Assembly: GCA_945266285.1 (NCBI GenBank)
Contig: CALYOP010000006.1
Span: 114,489 to 178,488 of the forward strand
Length of the DNA: 64,000 nt
Reading direction: 5' to 3'
Source: an uncultured Commensalibacter sp.
GTDB taxonomy: Bacteria > Pseudomonadota > Alphaproteobacteria > Acetobacterales > Acetobacteraceae
A program made the translations under genes and the position numbers. Position 1 is the stretch's first letter, and every line of letters begins with the position of its first letter. Shown here one piece after another: positions 17,310 to 27,132 of the stretch. The notes under the pieces were generated by a model that was not told the origin of the DNA, did not search any database, and saw only the letters and a list, made by a program, of their open reading frames with translations.

Positions 17310-18599
17310 TTAATTCTTGGCTACAGGTTGTCGGCTCGCTTTAATTTTTAAGATACGACGACCATCCATTTCCAAGACTTCAAACAACCAACCAGAAAAG
17401 ACAATCTTATCCCCTGTAACAGGGACTCTGCGCAATAACGCCATAATCAGACCTGCAAGCGTATGATAGCTACCTTCTGCTGGCAAGTCACTAAGATGAA
17501 GATCATCTTGCACCGCATCAACTGGTGTATTCCCATCCAGAACATATTCATTATGAAGTTCAGATTCCAAACGTGGAGCTTCCAGATGCTGATTACTTTC
17601 ACCAACGATTGCTTTAAAGATATCGGTCGCTGTAACAATACCTTCAAATGATCCATACTCATCTAAAACCAGCAAAATACCCAACTGATCAGCCCTTAAA
17701 CGTTCAAGGGCATCCAATGCAGGAATACTATCAGGTACGACCAAAGGTAGTTGTAAGCATTTATCAATAGAAATCGTCTTCCCATCTAAAATACGACTAA
17801 GAAGATCATTCACCAAAACAACCCCAACTGGATTATCTATACCTCCATCACAAACAACAAGACGGGTATAATTTGCATTCCGTAACACTTCTTTTAGGTT
17901 ATCTATTGAGGTTGTACGATCAATTGATATGATTTCATTACGAGGACGCATAACCGCACGAATGGGCCGATCTGCTAAACGCAAAAGACGTTCTATCATA
18001 TTGCGTTCTTCAACCTCTAGGATACCGACTTGTGCTCCTTCAGCAATATAAGCGCGTAATTCTTCTTCAGTAACCGAAACACGGGCTTTTTTGTCCACGC
18101 CCATTATCTTCAAAATAAATGCTGAAGATCTTCCCAATATCCAAACTACTGGCGCGGTAACACGAGATAACACACCCAAAAACCTGGCCAACCGTGCAGC
18201 AATAACTTCTGGTTCACGTAAAGCAAGTTGTTTGGGAACCAATTCGCCAAATACAAGCATTAAGCTGGTAATCGCTATCACAACTAATAAAATCGAAAGA
18301 TCATCGGCAAAGGCCCCAATCCATGGTAATCCCCTTAACCAGCTTCCTAAATGTGCCTCAATCTTAGCACCTCCGAAGGCACCTTCAAAAATTGATACTA
18401 AGGTAATCCCCACTTGAATTGTAGGTAAGAAACTTTGTGGATCATCGGCAAGTTTTAAAGCTCGATCAGCACCACGCAATCCCTGTTTCTGCAACGCAAC
18501 CAGACGAGCACGTCGAGCGGAAATCAAGGCCAGTTCTCCCATGGCAAACAACCCATTCAGGAAAATCAAACACAAAATAACCACAATAGAAATAATCAT
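17310..18599 (-). CDS. CNNM/CorC/HlyC-family membrane protein with CBS domains
   Basis: A 429-residue protein. Its N-terminal DUF21 (CNNM) region has about four hydrophobic segments, starting LCLIFLNGLFAMGELALISARRA. A tandem CBS pair follows (AVMRPRNEIISIDR; GILLVLDEYGSFEGIVTATDIFKAIVGE) and then a C-terminal CorC_HlyC domain, with the ADLPAEG-like loop read as SDLPAEGSYHTLAGLI. This architecture is the one loosely called hemolysin or TlyC. The family is now thought to act in Mg2+/Co2+ efflux or handling. It is a single gene on the minus strand. Confidence 0.9.
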   Translation of the reverse strand: MIISIVVILCLIFLNGLFAMGELALISARRARLVALQKQGLRGADRALKLADDPQSFLPTIQVGITLVSIFEGAFGGAKIEAHLGSWLRGLPWIGAFADDLSILLVVIAITSLMLVFGELVPKQLALREPEVIAARLARFLGVLSRVTAPVVWILGRSSAFILKIMGVDKKARVSVTEEELRAYIAEGAQVGILEVEERNMIERLLRLADRPIRAVMRPRNEIISIDRTTSIDNLKEVLRNANYTRLVVCDGGIDNPVGVVLVNDLLSRILDGKTISIDKCLQLPLVVPDSIPALDALERLRADQLGILLVLDEYGSFEGIVTATDIFKAIVGESNQHLEAPRLESELHNEYVLDGNTPVDAVQDDLHLSDLPAEGSYHTLAGLIMALLRRVPVTGDKIVFSGWLFEVLEMDGRRILKIKASRQPVAKN

Positions 18600-18728
18600 A
18601 CGGATTGCTTACCTCTTGCCGATATTACTAAAAATTTAATTGTATCCAATTTTATACGGAAAATACAATTTTATCCAAACGCATACATAATGAAACCCCA
18701 ATTACATTTTCCTTTTGCAATAACAAAA

Positions 18729-18756
18729 AATGGGCGGATTATTACATCCGCCCATT
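18729..18756 (-). terminator. Intrinsic terminator of hpnH
   Basis: AATGGGCGGAT (18729-18739) pairs with ATCCGCCCATT (18746-18756) around a 6-base loop. On the minus strand a T-rich run follows (TTTTTTGTTA). It lies 27 bp past the hpnH stop. Confidence 0.88.
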
Positions 18757-18782
18757 GAATGAATATAAATTTTTACAAGTTT

Positions 18783-19982
18783 TTAAGATGCTTCTTTAAT
18801 TTCTTCAGAAATCTTTTCTTCTTGCTTGACCTTTTTTACACGCCTTACTACAGGACGTTGCGAAGGTTTGGTTTTTTCTTTTATTTTTTCAAGTAAACTG
18901 GCCACTTGTTGCGTATATTCATATTTTGCAGGCCGTTGATGCGAAAGATCAATTTCCGGTGCCATTGGTCCATCTAATTGTGGGCCAGTAAATGCAACTT
19001 TAGCAATATGCCAAGGACGTCTTATCGCATCTTTAACGGCGGTTGCTTCATAACCTGAATGCACCATACAATCAGCACATTTTTCGTAATTACCCGTACC
19101 GTATTGATCCCAATTCGTTTCCTTAAGCAATGCTTCGAACGTTGGAGCATAACCTTCACCTAATAGATAGCAAGGACGCTGCCAACCGAAAATGGTCCGT
19201 AATGGTTTCCCCCAAGGTGTACAATGATAAGATTCATTACCCGCCAAGAAGTTTAAAAAGAGCGGTGATTGGGTAAAACGCCATTTATGTCCTTTACCCA
19301 ACCGGAATATTTCACGAAATAACTGTTTTGTCTTTTTCCGGTTAAGAAAATGTTCCTGATCGGGTGCACGTTCATAAGCATAACCCGGTGCCGTCATAAT
19401 CCCATCAACGCCAAGTGCCATTACCTCATCGAAAAAAGCAGCGACACGATGAGGATCCGCATTATCATAAAGCGTGCAATTAATTGAAACTCGGAAACCA
19501 CGTGATTTCGCTGTTTTAATTGCGGCAACTGCACGATCAAAAACGCCCTCTTGAGAAACAGAGGCATCATGCATTTCTCTGTCACCGTCTAAATGGATAT
19601 CCCAAGAAAAGAAAGGCGAAGGTTCATAATCATCAATCTTCTTTTCCAGCAATAACCCATTCGTACATAAGTAAACATATTTCTTTCGTGCTACGAGACC
19701 ACGAATAATTTCTGGCATTTCTTTATGCAAAAGCGGTTCGCCACCAGCAACGGCAATTACTGGAGCACCACATTCTGCATCCGCATCCAAACATTCTTGG
19801 GCGCTCAATCTTTGATTAAGAATTTCAGCGGGGTAGTCAATCTTCCCACAGCCTGAACAAGCCAGATTGCAACGAAAAAGAGGTTCCAGCATCAAAACCA
19901 GTGGGTATTGCTTACGGCGCTTAATATGTTGTTTGACGACATAAGATCCGACTCGGATCGCCTGCATCAAAGGAACAGCCAT
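18783..19982 (-). CDS. hpnH: Adenosyl-hopene transferase
   Basis: HpnH is a radical-SAM enzyme that adds the 5'-deoxyadenosyl group to diploptene, the first step in making the C35 hopanoid side chain. The radical-SAM cluster motif is CNLACSGC (Cys38, 42, 45). The N-terminus MAVPLMQAIRVGSYVVKQ and AVAGGEPLLHKE are typical. The start is supported by CAGGAG nine bases upstream. The protein is 399 residues, with a Lys/Glu-rich C-terminal tail of about 25 residues (RPVVRRVKKVKQ and onward) past the family core. It is divergent from the dxs-hpnM-hpnI-hpnJ-hpnK set. Confidence 0.95.
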   Translation of the reverse strand: MAVPLMQAIRVGSYVVKQHIKRRKQYPLVLMLEPLFRCNLACSGCGKIDYPAEILNQRLSAQECLDADAECGAPVIAVAGGEPLLHKEMPEIIRGLVARKKYVYLCTNGLLLEKKIDDYEPSPFFSWDIHLDGDREMHDASVSQEGVFDRAVAAIKTAKSRGFRVSINCTLYDNADPHRVAAFFDEVMALGVDGIMTAPGYAYERAPDQEHFLNRKKTKQLFREIFRLGKGHKWRFTQSPLFLNFLAGNESYHCTPWGKPLRTIFGWQRPCYLLGEGYAPTFEALLKETNWDQYGTGNYEKCADCMVHSGYEATAVKDAIRRPWHIAKVAFTGPQLDGPMAPEIDLSHQRPAKYEYTQQVASLLEKIKEKTKPSQRPVVRRVKKVKQEEKISEEIKEAS

Positions 19983-20415
19983 GTTTTAGCTCCTGAACCG
20001 GTTTCTCTCCGGCAAATTAATTTACAAAATTTTTAAAAAATTAGCTCATACATAAGGTGATTGGAATTTAACAACAAGAGGGAAAATGTTCAAATCCGCT
20101 TACAGGAACCACCAAGTTCAAAATTGAGCATTTTATATAATCATTTTTTTTACGAAAATTCTATACTAATTTCTTTTTAATACGATGGAGAAATATGCTT
20201 TTTTTGTTTAATCGTCGTCATAATAGTAACATTTTTACAACACGATGAACGTAAATAAATTACGATTTGCAAAAATTCACCAGAAATTCACCATTAAATT
20301 GATAAAAAGAACTTTTGAAACTTTTGAAAAAGCGTTTTATACCTTTTTACCAAATAAACTATGATGACTTGTCCTATATACACCCAGTTGTCGAAACCAA
20401 CGGATAAAATGAATA
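19983..20415. other. Divergent intergenic region of hpnH and dxs
   Basis: About 430 AT-rich bases with no gene I can support should hold the promoters for both hopanoid transcripts. Near hpnH is the ribosome site CAGGAG. Nearer dxs is a tandem repeat of ACTTTTGAA. A short frame of 17 codons (20195-20248) with GGAG before it is noted as doubtful. No riboswitch or strong hairpin was recognised. Confidence 0.5.
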
Positions 20416-22482
20416 ATGGATCAGAACCCAAAATCTTTTGAGAATAAAAAGGCATCGTCAGAGAACCTTTCTGACTTACAAAAATCCATACCCACTTATG
20501 GGCGTTTTCCTCAACTGGATCGCGTGACTGTCCCGTCCGACATGAACAATCTATCGATTGATCAGCTTAAACAGCTGGCTCGGGAATTACGTGCTGAAAC
20601 CATAGATACGGTTTCTACAACAGGTGGACATTTAGGTGCATCCTTAGGTGTCGTTGAACTTACGGTAGCACTTCATGCCGTCTTTGATGCCCCAAATGAT
20701 TCGTTAATCTGGGATGTTGGACATCAAGCCTATCCCCATAAAATTTTAACCGGTCGACGCGATCGGATTCGTACTTTACGTCAACCTGGTGGGTTATCTG
20801 GTTTTACGAAACGTTCAGAAAGCGTCTATGATCCTTTTGGAGCAGCACATTCTTCTACCTCCATTTCAGCGGGGTTGGGTATTGCTGTTGCACAGCATCT
20901 TTTATCAAAAGACCATCCTGAACAAAAAGAACGCAATGTTATCGCTGTTATTGGTGATGGTTCGATCTCAGCAGGTATGGCTTATGAAGCCATGAATAAT
21001 GCTGCTGTTGCTGGTCCTGGAGCAGAACGCTTAATCGTTGTTCTAAATGATAACGAAATGTCGATTGATCAACCCGTCGGTTCTATGTCGGTTTATTTAT
21101 CGAAATTATTATCTTCACGACATTTCCTGGGTATTCGTGACCTTGCAGCAAGAGTTGCTAGTAAACTGCCTGTAAGTCTTGAACGTCGGGCCAAACGTGC
21201 CGAAGAATATGCACGTGCCATGATCACCGGAGGTACATTATTTGAAGAACTTGGCTTTTACTATGTAGGGCCCATTGATGGGCATAATCTGGATCAACTG
21301 ATCCCCGTATTACGAAATCTTCGTGATGCTGAACATATTGGCCCTGTGCTTTTACATGTCGTAACGCAAAAAGGTCATGGTTATCAGCCTGCCGAAAGAT
21401 CAGGCGATAAATATCACGCGGTATCCCGTTTCAATGTTATTACGGGTGAACAAACAAAAGCTCCACCTGGCCCGCCTTCTTATACTTCGATTTTCAGCAA
21501 ACAGCTCCTTGAATGTGCTCAGAAAGATGACCAAATTGTTGCAGTCACTGCTGCGATGCCTTCAGGAACGGGACTGGACAAATTTGCTCAAGCTTTCCCA
21601 GATCGTTATTTCGACGTTGGTATCGCCGAGCAACATGCGGTTACCTTCGCAGCGGGGATGGCTGTTGCTGGATTAAAACCTTTTTGTGCAATTTATTCCT
21701 CTTTCTTACAACGTGCTTATGACCAAGTCATGCATGATGTTGTCCTACAAAAACTTCCGGTTCGTTTTGCAATCGATCGGGCAGGCCTAGTTGGGGCAGA
21801 CGGTGCGACTCATGCCGGTTCATATGATATTGCTTATTTGGGTTGCTTACCGGATATCGTAATTATGGCGCCCAGCAATGAAGCCGAATTGCTTCATATG
21901 ACTGCTACAGCCGCTGCTTTTGATGAAGGTCCTATTGCTTTCCGTTACCCTAGAGGGCCCGGCGTTGGTGTAGAGATTCCTACCACAGCTGAAATTCTGG
22001 CAATTGGTAAAGGTCGTATCATCCGTGAGATGGGCCAACAAAAAGGTGCAAAAAAGGGTGGGATTGCCATCCTGTCACTTGGTGCACGTCTTGAAGAATG
22101 TCTTAAGGCTGCTGATATGTTGGCTGCACAAGGTTTGCCGCCAACAATTGTTGATGCCCGTTTTGCCAAACCGCTAGACACCGATCTTATTGATCAATTA
22201 GCACGTCATCATCAAGTATTGATTACTATCGAAGAAGGATCACGCGGCGGATTTGGTGCTTTTGTTATGGAGCATCTTGCTGGAAATGGTTTACTTGATC
22301 ATATTCGTTTTAGAACCATGACCTTACCGGATTATTTTATCAATCATAATACTCAAACGGCTCAATATGCTAAAGCAGGATTGAATGCAGCAGCTATCGT
22401 CAATACAGCCCTGCAAGCAATTGGGGTGCAAGAGGTAAATTCTCAATCTATTTCTAAATTAGCAAGCGGACCAACATTATGA
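20416..22482 (+). CDS. dxs: 1-deoxy-D-xylulose-5-phosphate synthase
   Basis: Dxs condenses pyruvate and glyceraldehyde 3-phosphate with thiamine diphosphate, the first and rate-setting step of the non-mevalonate isoprenoid pathway. Visible motifs are [11 protein letters not shown], the TPP-binding [28 protein letters not shown] and [18 protein letters not shown]. The C-terminal part has [14 protein letters not shown]. At 688 residues it is longer than the usual 620-640, because of a charged N-terminal stretch of about 35 residues and a short C-terminal tail. It overlaps hpnM by ATGA, which ties precursor supply to hopanoid genes. Confidence 0.96.
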   Translation: MDQNPKSFENKKASSENLSDLQKSIPTYGRFPQLDRVTVPSDMNNLSIDQLKQLARELRAETIDTVSTTGGHLGASLGVVELTVALHAVFDAPNDSLIWDVGHQAYPHKILTGRRDRIRTLRQPGGLSGFTKRSESVYDPFGAAHSSTSISAGLGIAVAQHLLSKDHPEQKERNVIAVIGDGSISAGMAYEAMNNAAVAGPGAERLIVVLNDNEMSIDQPVGSMSVYLSKLLSSRHFLGIRDLAARVASKLPVSLERRAKRAEEYARAMITGGTLFEELGFYYVGPIDGHNLDQLIPVLRNLRDAEHIGPVLLHVVTQKGHGYQPAERSGDKYHAVSRFNVITGEQTKAPPGPPSYTSIFSKQLLECAQKDDQIVAVTAAMPSGTGLDKFAQAFPDRYFDVGIAEQHAVTFAAGMAVAGLKPFCAIYSSFLQRAYDQVMHDVVLQKLPVRFAIDRAGLVGADGATHAGSYDIAYLGCLPDIVIMAPSNEAELLHMTATAAAFDEGPIAFRYPRGPGVGVEIPTTAEILAIGKGRIIREMGQQKGAKKGGIAILSLGARLEECLKAADMLAAQGLPPTIVDARFAKPLDTDLIDQLARHHQVLITIEEGSRGGFGAFVMEHLAGNGLLDHIRFRTMTLPDYFINHNTQTAQYAKAGLNAAAIVNTALQAIGVQEVNSQSISKLASGPTL

Positions 22483-23153
22483 AAATGAAACCTATTTTAT
22501 TTTTTTGTAGCCTAACCAGTATTATTGGAACCGTATCTTTTGCTCAAATTTCTTTAGCCGCAAGCAATTTACCGAATTCTGCTGCGCCAGCTGTGAATAA
22601 CGATAAACAGGCAATAAAACAGCCCGTTGTCTTATTGTATCAAACCTTAAACCATATTCAGCAACCCAATAGTGGTACGTCTGAACAACGGGCGGCTCTG
22701 TTATTACCTGTTTTACAGAAATCTTATGACATCCCCACGGTATTGGCGAATACTGTAGGCTATCGCTATAATTCATTCAGCGATACTGAAAAACAGCAAT
22801 TAGCACAAGTTTTTGAACGCTTTACGGTATCGCGCTATTTATCGAATTTTACTCCGGATGCCAGTGCAAAATTTGAAATCCTTCCTGATGTCAAACCTGC
22901 ACCGGTTGGCACGGATCAAATTGTTAGTACAAAAATTGGTGCAGCCAATGATTTTGCTTCTGCAACTGAAGTGAATTATCTGGTGCGCAATACGCCACAA
23001 GGCTGGAAAATTGTTGATGTGCTCTTAAATGGTCACATTAGCCAGGTAGCGCTTCAACATGTTGATTTTAGTGCAAGTTTAGCCAATGGTGGTATTCAAA
23101 AACTTACTGATATGTTAAATCAAAAAATCGCCTCTTCCACAGATAATAAGTGA
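22479..23153 (+). CDS. hpnM: Hopanoid-associated MlaC-like periplasmic protein
   Basis: A 224-residue protein with a signal peptide ([27 protein letters not shown]). The mature part matches the MlaC/Ttg2D family of periplasmic lipid-binding proteins, with the segments [20 protein letters not shown] and [12 protein letters not shown] helices, then [22 protein letters not shown]. In hopanoid clusters this family is called HpnM and is thought to help move hopanoids to the outer membrane. The 4-bp overlap with dxs and the 25-bp gap to hpnI support co-transcription. Confidence 0.88.
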   Translation: MKMKPILFFCSLTSIIGTVSFAQISLAASNLPNSAAPAVNNDKQAIKQPVVLLYQTLNHIQQPNSGTSEQRAALLLPVLQKSYDIPTVLANTVGYRYNSFSDTEKQQLAQVFERFTVSRYLSNFTPDASAKFEILPDVKPAPVGTDQIVSTKIGAANDFASATEVNYLVRNTPQGWKIVDVLLNGHISQVALQHVDFSASLANGGIQKLTDMLNQKIASSTDNK

Positions 23154-23178
23154 TAAAATCGGTTTATTTGAAATTTTT

Positions 23179-24330
23179 ATGCCCTTATTTAAATTAAAAC
23201 CGTCTTTTTTAATTAATTCTTGTCGTGTTTTCGCTATTATTGGATGTATTCAGGCTATTTTCGGGGCTTTTCTGATTAAACAATTTAATAAAAAACAGAA
23301 AAATCCCGTTTGTGATTTAAAAGACTATGCTGGCGTGACCATATTGAAACCACTTTATGGTCACGAACCTTTATTAGAAGAAGCCTTAAGTAGTTTCTGT
23401 GATCAAGATTATCCCAAAATACAAATTATTTTTGGGGTGCAAAATGCAAATGATCCGGCGATTAAGGTGGTTCAAGAATTACGAAAGCGTTATCCCACAA
23501 AAGATATCGATCTAGTTATTGACCCCACTATTCATGGTACGAATTTAAAAGTTTCCAACCTAATAAATATGGCAGCACGAGCAAAGCATGAAATATTGAT
23601 TATTTCTGACTCGGATGTTCATGCTCCAAATCGTAATTTTATACAGAATATGATCGCATGCTTCAGTAACAAAAAGGTGGGGCTTGTCACTTCTTTATAT
23701 GCCGGTCTTCCTGCCAGCATGCGTATTATTCAGCGTTTAGCTGCTGCCCATATTAATTACATTTTTCTTCCGGGTGTATTGATTGCCCGCTATTTAGGAA
23801 GACAAGATTGTTTAGGTGCAAGCAGTGCCATTAAACGAGAAGTATTACAACAAATTGGCGGATTGGAAAGCCTTCTAAATCATGTTGCGGATGATGCCAT
23901 TTTAGGGCAGTTAGTCCGAAAACAAGGATTACATATCACATTGGCACCCAATATTGTAAAAACGACAGTTTATGACTCGGATATGAAATTTCTTTACCAG
24001 CATGAACTACGCTGGAATCGAACAATTAAAAATTTAGAGCCCCTAGGCTTTACCTTTTCCTTTTTGCAATTACCACTATTTTGGGCAAGTTTAAGCTTAC
24101 TTTTTAACCCATTCCGATATTTTTCATGGGTATTTTTTGGTCTATGCTGGGGTATTAAAGGTATAAGTTGTCGTATTATTAACCGTAAACTTCACCTTGA
24201 ACATTGTTCAATTTTTTCTTTATTACCATTTAGGGACTGGCTTTCTGCCATTATTATGATGAATAGCTTTAGGGGTAAACATGTTAATTGGCGTGGTAAG
24301 ATCATGAAAATAAGAAATGATCTCCGATAG
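23179..24330 (+). CDS. hpnI: Hopanoid glycosyltransferase HpnI
   Basis: HpnI adds N-acetylglucosamine to bacteriohopanetetrol on the route to BHT cyclitol ether. It is a 383-residue family 2 glycosyltransferase with an N-terminal membrane helix. It shows VTILKPLYGHEPLLEEAL, the DxD-type ISDSDVHAP, the DDAILGQLVRKQG block and the ELRWNRTIK motif like (Q/R)xxRW. The C-terminal hydrophobic segments are typical of membrane-anchored members. The context, dxs-hpnM before and hpnJ-hpnK after, makes the assignment firm. Confidence 0.92.
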   Translation: MPLFKLKPSFLINSCRVFAIIGCIQAIFGAFLIKQFNKKQKNPVCDLKDYAGVTILKPLYGHEPLLEEALSSFCDQDYPKIQIIFGVQNANDPAIKVVQELRKRYPTKDIDLVIDPTIHGTNLKVSNLINMAARAKHEILIISDSDVHAPNRNFIQNMIACFSNKKVGLVTSLYAGLPASMRIIQRLAAAHINYIFLPGVLIARYLGRQDCLGASSAIKREVLQQIGGLESLLNHVADDAILGQLVRKQGLHITLAPNIVKTTVYDSDMKFLYQHELRWNRTIKNLEPLGFTFSFLQLPLFWASLSLLFNPFRYFSWVFFGLCWGIKGISCRIINRKLHLEHCSIFSLLPFRDWLSAIIMMNSFRGKHVNWRGKIMKIRNDLR

Positions 24331-24429
24331 TTGCCGATATCATGATGAAATAAACAATTGACCATTTGCAAAGTTTTTTAGATAAGAAACACTTCCTGCT
24401 TATGGTATTGCCAAAGGATCGCATCCAAA

Positions 24430-25854
24430 ATGATGAAAACTCTATTTTTGCAACCCCCCTCTTTTGAAGGATTTGACGGAGGTGCGGGTTCCCGTTATCA
24501 GGCTAAACGTGAAATCCGGTCTTTCTGGTATCCTACATGGTTAGCGCAACCCGCTGCTTTAATTCCAGGCAGTCGCTTAATTGATGCCCCTCCTGCTAAA
24601 ATCGGTATGGAACCGATCCTTGAAGATATCAAAAATCGTGATCTGGTTGTTATGCATACTTCGACACCATCCTTTTCTTCGGATGTCAAAGTGGCAAAAA
24701 TGCTTAAAAATGCAAAACCTTCTTTGAAAATTGGGTTGGTTGGTGCCAAGGTTGCTGTTCAACCACAGGAAAGTTTACAATATAGTGATGTTATTGATTT
24801 TGTCGCACGCAACGAATTTGATTTCACTTTAAAAGAAGTTGCCGAAGGGCGTGATTTCAAAGATATTGATGGTATTTCATGGCGTGATCGTAATGGCGAA
24901 ATCGTTCATAATAAAGATCGCTCTATTATTGAAAATATGGATAGCCTTCCCTTCGTGACCGAAGTCTATAAAAGAGACTTGCATATCGAAGATTATTTCA
25001 TTGGTTATCTAAAACACCCTTATTTATCTCTTTATACGGGTCGTGGCTGTAAATCACATTGCACCTTCTGTCTGTGGCCTCAAACGGTTGGTGGCCATAA
25101 ATATCGTACCCGTAGCCCTGAACATGTTATTGCTGAAATCCGCTTGGCCCGTAAATACTTTCCACAAGTCAAAGAATTTTTCTTTGATGATGATACCTTT
25201 ACGGATGATTTACCAAGAGCAGAAGCCATTGCCCGTGAATTAGGGAAAATGGGCATCACTTGGTCTTGTAATGCAAAAGCAAATGTTCCTCGCAAAACTT
25301 TGGAAGTCTTACGTAATAATGGCCTTCGCCTGTTATTGGTAGGTTATGAAAGCGGCAATCAACAGATCTTACATAATATTAAAAAAGGAATGCGGGTTGA
25401 AGTTGCTCGTGAATTTACGAAAAACTGCCATGAATTAGGTATAAAAATCCACGGCACCTTTATTCTTGGTTTGCCTGGTGAAACCAAAGAAACCATTCAA
25501 GAAACCATTAAATTTGCAACTGAAATTAATCCACATACTTTACAGGTTTCTCTTGCAGCACCATATCCTGGCACTTATCTTTATAAACAAGCACTGGAAA
25601 ATGGTTGGCTTGATGAAAAAAATGCAGAACTAATTGATGATAACGGCGTCCAGATTGCACCTTTGCATTATCCGCATTTGTCGCATACCGAAATCTTCAA
25701 TGATGTTGAGACTTTTTATCGGAAATTCTATTTCCGTGCGCCAAAAATTGCTTCAATCGTAGGGGAAATGATCACCAGCCCGCAGATGATGAAACGTCGT
25801 CTTCGTGAAGGGATCGAATTCTTCCAATTTTTACGTGATCGCCATGCTCGATAG
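24430..25854 (+). CDS. hpnJ: Hopanoid radical-SAM protein HpnJ
   Basis: HpnJ is a radical-SAM enzyme that contracts the glucosamine ring of glucosaminyl-BHT to the cyclitol ether. The 474-residue protein has an N-terminal B12-binding-like region, then the cluster motif CKSHCTFC (Cys207, 211, 214) and EFFFDDDTFTDD. The segment LLVGYESGNQQILHNIKKG is typical for B12-type radical-SAM proteins. It follows hpnI by 99 bp and precedes hpnK by 27 bp. Together with HpnI and HpnK this gives the complete route from BHT to BHT cyclitol ether. Confidence 0.94.
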   Translation: MMKTLFLQPPSFEGFDGGAGSRYQAKREIRSFWYPTWLAQPAALIPGSRLIDAPPAKIGMEPILEDIKNRDLVVMHTSTPSFSSDVKVAKMLKNAKPSLKIGLVGAKVAVQPQESLQYSDVIDFVARNEFDFTLKEVAEGRDFKDIDGISWRDRNGEIVHNKDRSIIENMDSLPFVTEVYKRDLHIEDYFIGYLKHPYLSLYTGRGCKSHCTFCLWPQTVGGHKYRTRSPEHVIAEIRLARKYFPQVKEFFFDDDTFTDDLPRAEAIARELGKMGITWSCNAKANVPRKTLEVLRNNGLRLLLVGYESGNQQILHNIKKGMRVEVAREFTKNCHELGIKIHGTFILGLPGETKETIQETIKFATEINPHTLQVSLAAPYPGTYLYKQALENGWLDEKNAELIDDNGVQIAPLHYPHLSHTEIFNDVETFYRKFYFRAPKIASIVGEMITSPQMMKRRLREGIEFFQFLRDRHAR

Positions 25855-25881
25855 TTTTGCTATCGTGCTTGAAATGATATT

Positions 25882-26733
25882 GTGATTAAAAAGCTTTTGT
25901 TTTCTGCTGATGACTTCGGCCTTTCGGTCGAAGTCAACGAGGCTATTGAAATTGCACATCGCCAAGGTTTGTTGAGCACTGCCAATCTAATGATCGCAGG
26001 GGATGCTGCAGAAGATGCGATTAAAAGGGCTAAACGGTTACCAAACCTACATGTAGGATTACATTTGGTAACTATTGAAGGAAATTCGGTATTACCGCAT
26101 TCTGAAATACCCTCTCTTATTGATCAAAATAATCTTTTCCCATCAAATGCACTTGGAATGGGGGTTAATTATTTCTTTAACCCCAAGGCTAAGGAACAAT
26201 TAAGGCGGGAAATCTACGCACAATTTAACGCTTTTGAGAAAACTGGTCTTAAATTAGATCATGTGGATGTCCATAAGCATATGCATCTTCATCCAACGGT
26301 TGGTAAATTGCTTATCGAAGTTGGGCAATCTTTTAACCTAACCCATGTTCGTCTACCACATGAACCGTTTGCTGCCTTAAAAGCAACAGGTAAGGCATAT
26401 TATCAAGCGAAAGCGACGGACTTGATCTTAAATTATTGGACCAAGATTTTAAAATGGCAATTAAATAATGCGAATATAAAATATCTGGATTGGTGTTTTG
26501 GTATTGCATGGTGCGGTCATATGACCTTTGACAAGATTTCTCGTCTAATTGCGAATTTGCCAGAAGGCCGTTCTGAAATCTTTTTTCACCTAGCTGTTAA
26601 AAATACGAATAAATTCTATGCACTTATGCCAGATTATGAACCTGCAGAAGAACTTGCAGCGCTTTGTAATCCAGATTTACCAAAATTATTAAAAGAATAT
26701 GGCATCACACCGATATGTTGGCATGATGCCTGA
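25882..26733 (+). CDS. hpnK: Hopanoid deacetylase HpnK
   Basis: HpnK removes the acetyl group from N-acetylglucosaminyl-BHT before HpnJ acts. It is a YdjC/ChbG-like deacetylase of 283 residues. The metal-binding aspartates are in FSADDFGLSVEVNEA (Asp10-Asp11), and the histidines are in VGLHLVTIEGN and VDVHKHMHLHPTV. It uses a GTG start at 25882, since no in-frame ATG is near. It is the last hopanoid gene and converges with trxA 21 bp on. No terminator hairpin is evident between them. Confidence 0.93.
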   Translation: MIKKLLFSADDFGLSVEVNEAIEIAHRQGLLSTANLMIAGDAAEDAIKRAKRLPNLHVGLHLVTIEGNSVLPHSEIPSLIDQNNLFPSNALGMGVNYFFNPKAKEQLRREIYAQFNAFEKTGLKLDHVDVHKHMHLHPTVGKLLIEVGQSFNLTHVRLPHEPFAALKATGKAYYQAKATDLILNYWTKILKWQLNNANIKYLDWCFGIAWCGHMTFDKISRLIANLPEGRSEIFFHLAVKNTNKFYALMPDYEPAEELAALCNPDLPKLLKEYGITPICWHDA

Positions 26734-26754
26734 TCAAGTCGTTAAGAATAAAGG

Positions 26755-27084
26755 TTAGCCTAGTGAATTTTTGATCCATTCTTTTAATTTATCTTTTGGC
26801 AAAGCACCTACCTTTGTTGCGACGGGTTTACCATCTTTAAACAGAATCATCGTAGGGATTCCTCTAACACCAAAATTGGTCGGAGATTTTGGATTTTCCT
26901 CTACGTTAACTTTAGCAATTGTTAATTGCCCGACCATTTCTCTGGCGATATCTTCCAAGGTCGGAGCTATCATCTTGCATGGGCCACACCATTCGGCCCA
27001 AAAATCAACCAATACGGCTCCTTTTGCATTTATAACTTCATGTTCGAAAGTGGCGTCTGTAATGTCTTTGGTATAATCACCCAT
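26755..27084 (-). CDS. trxA: Thioredoxin
   Basis: A classical thioredoxin of 109 residues with the redox motif WCGPC at positions 32-36, VDFWAEWCGPCK and the cis-proline segment RGIPTMILFKDG. It reduces cytoplasmic disulfides with thioredoxin reductase. It follows addA on the same strand with a gap of 48 bp. The addB-addA-trxA order is a common alphaproteobacterial arrangement. The ribosome site AAAGG is a few bases before the ATG at 27084. Confidence 0.96.
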   Translation of the reverse strand: MGDYTKDITDATFEHEVINAKGAVLVDFWAEWCGPCKMIAPTLEDIAREMVGQLTIAKVNVEENPKSPTNFGVRGIPTMILFKDGKPVATKVGALPKDKLKEWIKNSLG

Positions 27085-27132
27085 TTGTCTTTATCCTTTT
27101 AAACGTTTTCTTGATATAGAGATTATCGTATT

